From an uncultured Bacteroidales bacterium (GTDB lineage: Bacteria; Bacteroidota; Bacteroidia; Bacteroidales; Paludibacteraceae), in the NCBI GenBank assembly GCA_903912795.1, contig CAIWIS010000237.1, positions 17,386-81,385 on the forward strand: a stretch of DNA of 64,000 nucleotides, given 5' to 3'. This document shows, piece by piece, positions 8,662 to 16,185 of the stretch. A model generated the notes under the pieces. It saw nothing but the letters and a program-made list of their open reading frames with translations. It was not told the origin of the DNA and did no database searches. How positions within the stretch are numbered: position 1 is the first letter of the stretch; the number at the start of each line of letters is the position of its first letter. A program made the translations under genes and the position numbers.

Positions 8662-9378
8662 TTAAGGTTTTTTTAAATTTAATTCTGGTTGTACTGGAAC
8701 AACTTGTTGTACTGAAGGTTGAAATAATTTTTGAAAATTTTGTTGTGGAGTACCTTCAATATACGGTAAATATTTATCCATCAATTCTTTTTTAGTATGA
8801 GGATTTTTAATATCGTCTAAAATATATTTTAAATTAGCTTTTTCTTCTGGTGTAAATGTTTGAAATGTTTGTGAAAAATCTATTGGTCCACCATACATTT
8901 CAGCTTCTTTAAATCTACGGCTTAAAATTCCTGGATCTCTTTGTTTATTTGTTCCAAGAATCATTTCTCTCATTGCACCGATAGAATCACTATCAGCTAC
9001 TCGTCCCATAAATTTTGGACCAAGATTATTTAAAGATTGATACCCCATTGATAAAATTGCTGCTTTTTGATGCGGAGGTAATGATTCATATAAATCACCA
9101 TCTATACGATTTTTAATTAATGCTTCTCTTTTAGGTAAATATGAAGTATGAATATCATCTAATTCATTTTCATTCATTTTACGATTTCCTGAAATAACTT
9201 CATCAGGATCAATACCCTTTAAATTCATTATTCCTCGAACATCAGGGTCAGTTAATTTTAAACCTGCACCAATAGTAGGATGACCTTCACTGTCTTTATA
9301 AACATCAGAGTTAAATCCTTCAACATCTCTAATTAAATTTTTAGATAAACCAATATAATCGCCCATATTATTTAACAT
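8662..9378 (-). CDS. T4-type (GH24) lysozyme, probably virion-associated
   Basis: 238 residues. The first 60 carry the lysozyme signature: catalytic Glu in DVEGFNSDVYKDSEG, then the TIGAG motif. The remaining helical lobe and a proline-rich tail (PSVQQVVPVQPELNLKKP) follow. There is no secretion signal. Its place in the portal-scaffold operon suggests a virion muramidase used at DNA entry rather than the main endolysin, which is better represented by the M15 gene. It overlaps the portal gene; an alternative ATG lies at 9366. Confidence 0.8.
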   Translation of the reverse strand: MLNNMGDYIGLSKNLIRDVEGFNSDVYKDSEGHPTIGAGLKLTDPDVRGIMNLKGIDPDEVISGNRKMNENELDDIHTSYLPKREALIKNRIDGDLYESLPPHQKAAILSMGYQSLNNLGPKFMGRVADSDSIGAMREMILGTNKQRDPGILSRRFKEAEMYGGPIDFSQTFQTFTPEEKANLKYILDDIKNPHTKKELMDKYLPYIEGTPQQNFQKLFQPSVQQVVPVQPELNLKKP

Positions 9379-11398
9379 TTCCTAATGATGCAGCTTGTAA
9401 CTCAGGATTAGGTAACAATCCTCCAGGAACTTTAGCTGGTTTTGGTAAATTCTCAGGCACAGTTCCCTGTTGTCCCATTTGTGTAGCAACAGGTGCTCCA
9501 CCCATCATATCAGGCAATTGTCCTGGATTTGGAGGAGGAGGCGCAGCTTGTGGAGCTTGTTGTTGGGCTTGTTGTGGAGCTAGTGGTTGTTGTCCAAGTA
9601 CAGCAAGTAAATCTGGATCAGTATTTCTTAATAAATCAACGTGTTCTTGGATATGTTGACTAACTCTTTGGACTAATTGTGTATCAAAACGTAAATCTGG
9701 ATCAGAAAGCACTGAAGCATGTTCTTTAATATGTAAAACGTGTTCATCGGTAAAGACAGCAATAACTGGTTTACCAGCAATCATCGCTTCATTTTCACCT
9801 TTAGTTAAATAAAGCTGAGATTGAGTATCTTCAGTCATCATATCTAATGAACCAGTATCAATAACCGCCATATATTGTTCTGCAGTTTTAATAACGCCCA
9901 TTTGCATCATTTGTTCGGCCATTTCAACACGACCAGCAGTAGTTCTAGCTAATGGATTACCAATATCAACCACAACTCTATTAACGGAATCTAAATCATC
10001 GCCTCTAAATTCTTTTAAATAGCTTTTTTTATTTTTACCAACAATGTTAGCAACACGAGGAACTGTAGCATGATCTTTAAGCACATTAATAATACCAGTA
10101 CCTAAATCTTCAATGAGCATAACGTAAGATTGTTGTAATCCTGACATAAATTGAAGTGTCATAGATTGAATAAGAGCTAATGCATTACCTGAACGAAGAT
10201 TAGGATCTGGATTTCCACGAGCAACAGAGTTAACTCCAGAAATAGTTTCCATAGTTTTTTCAAGCATTTGTAAGAATTGAAATACTTCAGCAGGGGTTTG
10301 AGTTAAATTTAATGGTCTTACTTGACCATTAGTTTCATTTGCCTCAATAACATTCAATCCTCCAGAAAGTTCTGAAATATGAACATCAGAACCTTTAGGA
10401 ACAAGGATATTTTGAACACCAAATGCAGTTTGATTTGTTAAAATTGTTGAATATAATGAATTTACAGCATCTTGAATATTTAAAAGGTCAAACATTGGAG
10501 TATATCCATATGGAGTACCTAGATAGTATGCCGGAGCTATAGCATAAATAGGAAGATCTCTATATGGCATTGGAGAATCTAATAATACACAGTCTCCTGA
10601 TAAATACAAAAGATAACGACCATCAGGCATAGATTCAGTTCTGTTATGAAAAAACTCATAAACAGGAATTAAATCTGTTTCATCATAGCTATAACTATGT
10701 AAAGCGTGTTTCATTACTTCAGATTTTGAAGGTAACGCTAAAATTTTATCTTTTAATTCTGGATATTTAGCGGCTAAGTCAAAACGATTTTTAAATGATC
10801 TTGAAATAACCCAATCATGTTTTCTATCTTCACGGTTAGTATCGAATAAAACGTCGAATGGTGAAATATTTTGGAATTCAATATCACCTTCACGAATTTC
10901 AATATCCAATTCTTCGTTATACTCATAGACTTCACCACGAGTAGCGTTCCATTCCATTTTAATGTAACCAGAACCAAAAACAATTGCATATTCTACGGCA
11001 GTTTTAAGATATTCTTCAAGTCTATGATCTCTCATATAATAGTCTAATAGACCATTAGCAAGAGTTGTTTGAACTACCGATTTATAATCAGTATTGATAC
11101 TTCTAGCTTGCATTGCAGGGCGAGTTGAAGTAATCATATTAAGCATATGTTGAGCGATATTACGAATATGATTAACTCCAAGTTGAGTTAATTCGCCTTG
11201 TTCTCCACCAAAAGATACGGTATGTGATTCTCCGTTATCTTTAAAGAATACTCCATGATATGCTGCCCACATTGTACGCAATTTATCAAGGTAACCAACA
11301 GAATCTAAAGTTTGAAACCAATCAGTAGCCCTATGTACTAAAATTTCAGCAGTTTCTTCTGCTGGTTTGGACGCGAAATATATAGGATCATGCGACAT
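9368..11398 (-). CDS. Portal protein
   Basis: 676 residues, among the largest proteins here, immediately downstream of the terminase. It shows the portal pattern: an alpha/beta N-terminal body (WAAYHGVFF, GSGYIKMEWNA), a long central helix region (DLLNIQDAVNSLYSTILTNQ, RSGNALALIQSMTLQFMSG) and a low-complexity Q/P/A tail (PQAAPPPPNPGQ). The portal forms the ring through which DNA is packaged. A late promoter motif sits 22 bases before the ATG, and GAGGTG is the ribosome site. Confidence 0.9.
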   Translation of the reverse strand: MSHDPIYFASKPAEETAEILVHRATDWFQTLDSVGYLDKLRTMWAAYHGVFFKDNGESHTVSFGGEQGELTQLGVNHIRNIAQHMLNMITSTRPAMQARSINTDYKSVVQTTLANGLLDYYMRDHRLEEYLKTAVEYAIVFGSGYIKMEWNATRGEVYEYNEELDIEIREGDIEFQNISPFDVLFDTNREDRKHDWVISRSFKNRFDLAAKYPELKDKILALPSKSEVMKHALHSYSYDETDLIPVYEFFHNRTESMPDGRYLLYLSGDCVLLDSPMPYRDLPIYAIAPAYYLGTPYGYTPMFDLLNIQDAVNSLYSTILTNQTAFGVQNILVPKGSDVHISELSGGLNVIEANETNGQVRPLNLTQTPAEVFQFLQMLEKTMETISGVNSVARGNPDPNLRSGNALALIQSMTLQFMSGLQQSYVMLIEDLGTGIINVLKDHATVPRVANIVGKNKKSYLKEFRGDDLDSVNRVVVDIGNPLARTTAGRVEMAEQMMQMGVIKTAEQYMAVIDTGSLDMMTEDTQSQLYLTKGENEAMIAGKPVIAVFTDEHVLHIKEHASVLSDPDLRFDTQLVQRVSQHIQEHVDLLRNTDPDLLAVLGQQPLAPQQAQQQAPQAAPPPPNPGQLPDMMGGAPVATQMGQQGTVPENLPKPAKVPGGLLPNPELQAASLGNVK

Positions 11399-11420
11399 TT
11401 TGGCACCTCAACATATTATA

Positions 11421-11430
11421 ACTTGTTAAT
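11421..11430 (-). promoter_or_regulatory. Late-type promoter motif ATTAACAAGT
   Basis: Minus-strand ATTAACAAGT followed by TATAATATG in the gap between terminase and portal genes. It starts the portal-lysozyme-scaffold unit. Confidence 0.65.
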
Positions 11431-12969
11431 TTACGTCTTTTTTCTAAACGACGATTTTGGGATAAACGACTGTTCTAAGCGTTTAAATCGCTCTGCAGTA
11501 CTTCCTCGGTTCTCAGCAGTCTCTTTAACAAAAACATTACTTCTAGATCCCATTTGCATATATCTATATCCAGCAGGGTATGGATTACGAGTTCTATCGA
11601 CATTCCGAGTTAAATATATTAAAGCTGCAACGGCATCATAGTGACCATTATCAGGACTTCGTTTGAAATCTTTTTTAGATTTATCCCAAGTTGCAGTTTT
11701 CATATGAGAAATTAAAGTTTTGCATCTAGGATTAATGATTATTTGTCTATTTTCAATCATAGTACGCAATTGAGATATATAAGTTAATTTATCATGCTTT
11801 TCTGTAGGTAAAAAAGTGATGTTATGATCCATCTGTAGATCGTTAATAACAATTAAGTTATTATCACTTACTCTAAGATACGGTTCTTCAAATTCTCTAG
11901 TCATCAAATTGGTCCAGAGATCTTTTTCTTTATTTTTTATTTTATTAGCAAGAATAGTTGTTGTTGAACTAGGTCCATCTTGAATTAATTCATCTTCAAT
12001 AACTAAAACTTGGTTGTCATAATCCCAATATGCAAATAGTATTGCGGTTAAATCCACAAATCCTATATCCATAGCGACATATTTGTCGTAAAATGCTGGT
12101 CTAGGCCATTGTTTTATTGTATCTAGTTGAATTTCCTCAGTAAATTCGGGTAATACTGCTTCAGTTGAGTTAAATACCCTTTTACAAAGATATTCAGTTT
12201 GAAAAGATGGATTATTTATACCACCTGGATAACCTTTTAAAATATCAGCGACTATTTCATGGGTGATTCGGGGATATGTCTCACTTTGATGGTCAACTAT
12301 AGCATCAAAAATTGTTTTTCTAATAAGATTATTCTCAATCTCAGCAAATTCCATATATTCATTAAATTCATGGTCTGGATTTGGAGGAGTAGTTGAAGAT
12401 AATACAATTCGACCTTTAGTTAATGTAGTTAATGGAATAAGAATCGAATTAATGATATGTTTTAAATCGGTACAGAAACCTGCCTCATCGACAAGAGCTA
12501 AATGAGTATTAGAACCCCTTAACTTATCATAGTTTCCATTGTCAGTACCAGCTAAATGAATTTTAGACCCATTAGGAAAGATCCACATATTATCCTGTTT
12601 ATTAAAATTAGGTCGAAGATCTAATGGACAGTCTTCTAGCATTACTTCAAAATCAGGATTTAAGTTTTTACGGATCATTCCGGTTTCAGGTTGAATAAGT
12701 TTTACAATAGATTTAGGGTGTTGAATGCATTGTTCTAATGCTAAAATGATTAGAAAAAATGATTTACCCAAACGACGAGACGCATTTACTACAACAGTTT
12801 TATTTGTATTATTATGGTAAAATTCGTAAAGTTTTTTTTGAGTAGCATCTAACTTCCAATGCAATATACCCATTTCCCAAAGCCGATCTCTAGCTTCTCT
12901 AATTTGAGAATCAGTAACAACTCCAGGTAATGAATTACTCATTGATAGATTTCCGTTTTTCTTTGTCAA
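11431..12969 (-). CDS. Terminase large subunit
   Basis: 512 residues. The ATPase half has a Walker A variant, NASRRLGKSFF (about residues 61-71), and a Walker B, LALVDEAGF (about 153-161), followed by an SSTTPP coupling motif. The nuclease half has VAMDIGFVDLTAI (Asp in the first strand), VIND in the middle and GHYDAVAAL near the end, giving the RNase H-like acidic triad. It packages DNA through the portal. It overlaps the upstream 95-residue gene by 35 bases. Confidence 0.95.
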   Translation of the reverse strand: MTKKNGNLSMSNSLPGVVTDSQIREARDRLWEMGILHWKLDATQKKLYEFYHNNTNKTVVVNASRRLGKSFFLIILALEQCIQHPKSIVKLIQPETGMIRKNLNPDFEVMLEDCPLDLRPNFNKQDNMWIFPNGSKIHLAGTDNGNYDKLRGSNTHLALVDEAGFCTDLKHIINSILIPLTTLTKGRIVLSSTTPPNPDHEFNEYMEFAEIENNLIRKTIFDAIVDHQSETYPRITHEIVADILKGYPGGINNPSFQTEYLCKRVFNSTEAVLPEFTEEIQLDTIKQWPRPAFYDKYVAMDIGFVDLTAILFAYWDYDNQVLVIEDELIQDGPSSTTTILANKIKNKEKDLWTNLMTREFEEPYLRVSDNNLIVINDLQMDHNITFLPTEKHDKLTYISQLRTMIENRQIIINPRCKTLISHMKTATWDKSKKDFKRSPDNGHYDAVAALIYLTRNVDRTRNPYPAGYRYMQMGSRSNVFVKETAENRGSTAERFKRLEQSFIPKSSFRKKT

Positions 12970-13222
12970 AACGAATACCTAGCTTACTTTTTAATTCAAT
13001 TTTGACATGACGTTGTAATACTTCTAAATTTGACCATTTTTTATTAGATTCAAAATGAGAAACTCCGGTTACTGGATCAATAAATTTAAATGCAAGTTCT
13101 TCAGTATCAATAATGACCCTAACCATTTTGTGACCATTGCTGTAAATTTTTTTAGAAATTAATAATTTACCGCTAATGTCATATTTTATTCTAGCCCCAT
13201 AAGTAATTGCTTCAGATTCCAT
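12935..13222 (-). CDS. Small protein upstream of terminase
   Basis: 95 residues, mixed alpha/beta, basic at the C-terminus (RFDKEKRKSINE), with no recognised domain. It is between the candidate small terminase and the large subunit and overlaps the latter by 35 bases, which suggests coupled translation. A packaging role is possible only by position. Confidence 0.55.
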   Translation of the reverse strand: MESEAITYGARIKYDISGKLLISKKIYSNGHKMVRVIIDTEELAFKFIDPVTGVSHFESNKKWSNLEVLQRHVKIELKSKLGIRFDKEKRKSINE

Positions 13223-13227
13223 AATTT

Positions 13228-13707
13228 TTACTCTATTTCTTTTTTAGGTTTAGATGCGATTTGAATTAACTCATCTTTTGAAAGATTTTTAGGTAAACCT
13301 TTTTGAGCTTCAATGGTTGTCGCATTACCTTGGGCTAGACGTTTATTTTTAACTAATAAATCAAAGCGTTTAACTTCATCTAAAGTTAAATCTCGCATCA
13401 TAGCAGCAGACTTAAGAGCTTTAAGTTGATATTCAGCAATAACTTCTTCATCTGATACTATTATTGGAGTAATATCACCAATTACAGGAACTGTTTTCAT
13501 AAGCATATCCTGTAAATGTCTGATTTCACTAGTTTTTTCTTCAAGTTGTTTTAATAATTTATCAATTGTTTGAGATAAACCGATATTATGAGCTTGCAAT
13601 TGCTTAATTTCATCTTTAAGCAAAGCTTCTTTCATTGCGAGGGCAATAGAATCTATAGACTGGACATTAGAAGAGTCGTTTTGTGATTTTTGGGAGTTCT
13701 TGCTCAT
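13228..13707 (-). CDS. Candidate terminase small subunit
   Basis: 159 residues. Residues 30-75 form a coiled coil (KDEIKQLQAHNIGLSQ) and a helical C-terminal part has DLTLDEVKRFDLLVKNKRLAQG. Small terminase subunits are often coiled-coil rich and lie just upstream of the large subunit, as here, but I see no clear DNA-binding helix-turn-helix. The name is therefore tentative. Confidence 0.45.
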   Translation of the reverse strand: MSKNSQKSQNDSSNVQSIDSIALAMKEALLKDEIKQLQAHNIGLSQTIDKLLKQLEEKTSEIRHLQDMLMKTVPVIGDITPIIVSDEEVIAEYQLKALKSAAMMRDLTLDEVKRFDLLVKNKRLAQGNATTIEAQKGLPKNLSKDELIQIASKPKKEIE

Positions 13708-14002
13708 TTACTGAAGTCCTTTTGATAGATTTATCTAACGATAGACCAGTAACTTTACCACTAAGAAGTTCTAATTCTTTTAGGAAATGTTCTTTATCTG
13801 AATCTAAACGTGAGATAATTTCTTGGTACTGTTCTACTTTATACTTATATAAAAATTTATTATAAGTCATTGATATTACTAGGGAAATTATAGCTAAAGC
13901 TTCGCCAATTCCAGCACCAAATAAGATAGTTTTTATCAAAAGGGCCAAAAAGGATAGCTCAAGCAAATTATCTTTCAAAACGGTAAGTTTTTGCATTGAC
14001 AA
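13667..14002 (-). CDS. Membrane protein with coiled coil (holin candidate)
   Basis: 111 residues. Two hydrophobic segments (about 14-30 and 32-48, FLALLIKTILFGAGIGE and ALAIISLVISMTY) are followed by a charged coiled-coil-like tail. The size and topology fit a class II holin, but the position before the terminase genes is unusual for one. It overlaps the next gene by 41 bases. The late promoter at 14115 precedes it by about 110 bases. Confidence 0.5.
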   Translation of the reverse strand: MSMQKLTVLKDNLLELSFLALLIKTILFGAGIGEALAIISLVISMTYNKFLYKYKVEQYQEIISRLDSDKEHFLKELELLSGKVTGLSLDKSIKRTSVNEQELPKITKRLF

Positions 14003-14087
14003 GCGTCCTTATATTTTGTAACCTATATAAGAAATATGTGTTGCGCGTTAAAGCATTTATATATTTTGGGTAAAGACCCTTCGCTAT

Positions 14088-14116
14088 TTGCTTACACTAA
14101 GTTCTTATAGTATAAC
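14088..14116 (+). promoter_or_regulatory. Rightward sigma-70-like promoter
   Basis: TTGCTT, 17 bases, TATAAC. The -10 box overlaps the leftward late motif at 14115, so the two promoters cannot be occupied at the same time. Confidence 0.55.
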
Positions 14117-14124
14117 TTGTTAAT
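14115..14124 (-). promoter_or_regulatory. Late-type promoter motif ATTAACAAGT
   Basis: Minus-strand ATTAACAAGT followed by TATACTATAAG, directing the terminase-region operon. Its leader contains a GGGT-CTTT-ACCC hairpin (about 14069-14081). Confidence 0.65.
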
Positions 14125-14134
14125 TAAGGCGTTC

Positions 14135-14350
14135 ATGGATTATAGAAAAGTAAAAAATTTAGAATCTGATATGTTTGATGTAATATACGAATTACATCGA
14201 AATTTAAATGTTAAAAATAAAGAACAGTATAGACTATGTTTAATTGCTTTAGATCAATTAAATATTGAGTATTTTCAATTAACTGGAAAATATTATATTG
14301 AACGAAAAAGAATTCTTGATTATTACTCTAAACTATGGGATAATTTTTAA
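14135..14350 (+). CDS. Small helical hypothetical protein
   Basis: 71 residues, helical and charged, with no recognised domain. The ATG at 14135 is preceded by AAGG; a frame opening at 14117 uses TTG inside the promoter motif and is rejected. It is the first gene of a run of overlapping small rightward genes. Confidence 0.6.
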   Translation: MDYRKVKNLESDMFDVIYELHRNLNVKNKEQYRLCLIALDQLNIEYFQLTGKYYIERKRILDYYSKLWDNF

Positions 14351-14353
14351 TAT

Positions 14354-14623
14354 ATGTTAGATTTATTTATAGTTATACAATTTTATTATGTGAATAAATT
14401 AGATACTATTAGTGAAAAAACATATCAAGCTGCTTATATTCAAAGCGGATTGAATAGTAAAGTTAATGATAGAAAAAAATTTTATAAAGATGAAATTGAT
14501 TATAAAGTTGATTGGTATAAAAAAGAATATTTAAATGAACGTATTGAAAAAAATTTAGGCAAAATTATTTTTATAAGCGATTTATTGATTAATAAGAAAG
14601 TCGGTGTAACATATGAATTTTAA
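14354..14623 (+). CDS. Small hypothetical protein
   Basis: 89 residues. The first 15 are hydrophobic (MLDLFIVIQFYYVN), the rest lysine- and tyrosine-rich and helical. Start spacing from the upstream stop is 3 bases; the ribosome site is weak. Function unknown, perhaps membrane-tethered. Confidence 0.5.
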   Translation: MLDLFIVIQFYYVNKLDTISEKTYQAAYIQSGLNSKVNDRKKFYKDEIDYKVDWYKKEYLNERIEKNLGKIIFISDLLINKKVGVTYEF

Positions 14624-14834
14624 AATGACCTCCAAAGATTTTGAACAATTGGCAGCTTTTATTGAAAAAAAAGCTAAGGGTACTGAACTTCGTTTTAAAT
14701 GTGAAGTTGATCAAAAAATGGAAGTCTATATTACTTTAATGAGTGGTGAAACTGCAATCATTACGTTTTTTGATGAACAATTAAATAATTTTGCTAAAAT
14801 AACTAGATCTAGAAATTTAGGAGAAGAACTATGA
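14613..14834 (+). CDS. Small hypothetical protein
   Basis: 73 residues, alpha/beta, containing TAIITFFDEQLNNFAK. It overlaps both neighbours, consistent with a tightly packed early operon. No domain recognised. Confidence 0.55.
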   Translation: MNFKMTSKDFEQLAAFIEKKAKGTELRFKCEVDQKMEVYITLMSGETAIITFFDEQLNNFAKITRSRNLGEEL

Positions 14835-15085
14835 ACGCTAAATTGCAAAAAGAACTTATTGATCAATTAGCTGAAATTTGTGAACAACTTGGTTGGTCAA
14901 TTGGCGTTCCTGCTGATGATGAAAATCAACCAGTTGAAGGTCTAATTGTTGGCACTGAAGAATTTATTATGTCAATTGTTGAATCTATGGATGCTGAAGC
15001 TTCTATGGAAGTATTTAGTAAAGAATCGACTGAAGAAGAATTTAGTGAACCTGTTTTATTGGATAAAAAGAAATTGATGCACTAA
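14831..15085 (+). CDS. Small acidic hypothetical protein
   Basis: 84 residues and very acidic (many D and E, such as STEEEFSEP). It starts at an ATGA overlap after GGAG. Small acidic early phage proteins often bind and inhibit host factors, but nothing specific supports that here. Confidence 0.55.
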   Translation: MNAKLQKELIDQLAEICEQLGWSIGVPADDENQPVEGLIVGTEEFIMSIVESMDAEASMEVFSKESTEEEFSEPVLLDKKKLMH

Positions 15086-15267
15086 TGGGATTATTAATTG
15101 CGATAATCATTGTTACATATATAATACATTATAGCTTTAAACAAAATTGTAGGCATTATGAAAACGAATTTAAAAAAATCGAAATCGTTGAAAAAGACGG
15201 AAAAATTACTTACAGAGAAAAACTTCAATGTAAAAAATGCGGAAAGTACCAAATCTACGGAGGTTAA
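15085..15267 (+). CDS. Membrane-anchored zinc-ribbon microprotein
   Basis: 60 residues. A single N-terminal membrane segment (LLIAIIIVTYIIHYSF) is followed by NCRHYEN and, near the end, QCKKCGKYQ, a pattern seen in many small phage proteins that probably bind zinc. Start overlaps the upstream stop (TAATG). Role unknown. Confidence 0.6.
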   Translation: MGLLIAIIIVTYIIHYSFKQNCRHYENEFKKIEIVEKDGKITYREKLQCKKCGKYQIYGG

Positions 15268-15277
15268 AATTAACTTC

Positions 15278-15355
15278 ATGGATTTAATGACTGAAGATAT
15301 GTGGGATTATATGAATGATTATAATAACGAGGAATTAAAATGCTCTTTGGATTAA
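15278..15355 (+). CDS. Possible 25-residue microprotein
   Basis: Short frame MDLMTEDMWDYMNDYNNEEL with GGAGG about 16 bases upstream, overlapping the start of the next gene. The frame is also open further upstream to 15158 inside the previous gene, but that part looks like an out-of-frame lysine-rich shadow. Weakly supported. Confidence 0.3.
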   Translation: MDLMTEDMWDYMNDYNNEELKCSLD

Positions 15356-15546
15356 TTTCTATTACTATTTTTACTTTATTTACAGGATATGCTCAATCGG
15401 TTATTTTAACTAAATTGGGTGTATCGCCTTTTATTACTATACTTAACGGATTTTTAATAGGTATATTTTTACCTAGAATTTTAACTAAATGGATTTATAA
15501 AGAAGAAATAGAAGAATTAAAATCTCGATCAAACGAAGAACTTTAA
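15340..15546 (+). CDS. Small two-span membrane protein
   Basis: 68 residues with two hydrophobic segments (about 1-20 and 29-50), then a short charged tail (KEEIEELKSRSNEEL). CGAGG precedes the ATG by 8 bases. No family recognised. Confidence 0.55.
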   Translation: MLFGLISITIFTLFTGYAQSVILTKLGVSPFITILNGFLIGIFLPRILTKWIYKEEIEELKSRSNEEL

Positions 15547-15557
15547 ATATTTTACGT

Positions 15558-15591
15558 TTAAGAATTTGATTGCTTCTTAATTTTATTTTTT
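15558..15591 (+). terminator. Intrinsic terminator of the 14.1-15.5 kb operon
   Basis: TTAAGAA, 9-base loop, TTCTTAA, then TTTTATTTTTT. It lies between convergent genes and ends the rightward unit. Confidence 0.6.
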
Positions 15592-15625
15592 GTTGGTCTT
15601 TAATTTTAGATATTCTAGCCATATG

Positions 15626-16168
15626 CTATACTTTTTCTAAAGTTAAAAGTGAATATTCATTTAAAGTTATAGAATGATTTTCTGTATTACTTTTAATTTG
15701 AATTACTAAAGTACCTATAGAAGTTACTTGTAAAAATCCATAAATTAAAACTACAAAAGTTGGATCGTCTTTTGTAATAATAGAACCGCTGCCTTGTAAC
15801 ATAGTTACAGATGCAGTATTTGCGGCAATCTTAACTTTAATATCATTAAGTCCTGAATTACTTGTAAATTTACCAGTAAAATCGAATTTATATATTCCAG
15901 GAACTAAATCATCGGTAATTAAATCGGATACATTTGAATATGAATTAGCTGATGTTGAAACATTGCTAGTTGTATAATAGGAATGTTTAGAATCAGGAGA
16001 CACCGCGTTCCATGCAGTATCTCCCTCTCCATACTTTAAGAACATCTTGGAACCATCAGTCAAAATCGCCATAGATCCTGTAGGAGCCGCGAGACCCCCC
16101 ATTGAGGGGTCCGCATCAACTTCAAAAATCTGAATTTCATTTAACGTAATACTTCCGAGATTAGCCAT
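15626..16168 (-). CDS. Fibre-associated structural protein
   Basis: 180 residues. Its first 60 residues (APTGSMAILTDGSKMFLKYGEGDTAW) closely parallel the N-terminus of the neighbouring 909-residue fibre (EIGSMVIVAGQGGIYLKVGSGDADW), so both probably use the same virion attachment module. The remainder is beta-rich (TITDDLVPGIYKFDF) and may be a short tail spike head. Last gene of the leftward cluster starting at 20839. Confidence 0.65.
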   Translation of the reverse strand: MANLGSITLNEIQIFEVDADPSMGGLAAPTGSMAILTDGSKMFLKYGEGDTAWNAVSPDSKHSYYTTSNVSTSANSYSNVSDLITDDLVPGIYKFDFTGKFTSNSGLNDIKVKIAANTASVTMLQGSGSIITKDDPTFVVLIYGFLQVTSIGTLVIQIKSNTENHSITLNEYSLLTLEKV

Positions 16169-16185
16169 TAGCTCGTCCTTTTAGA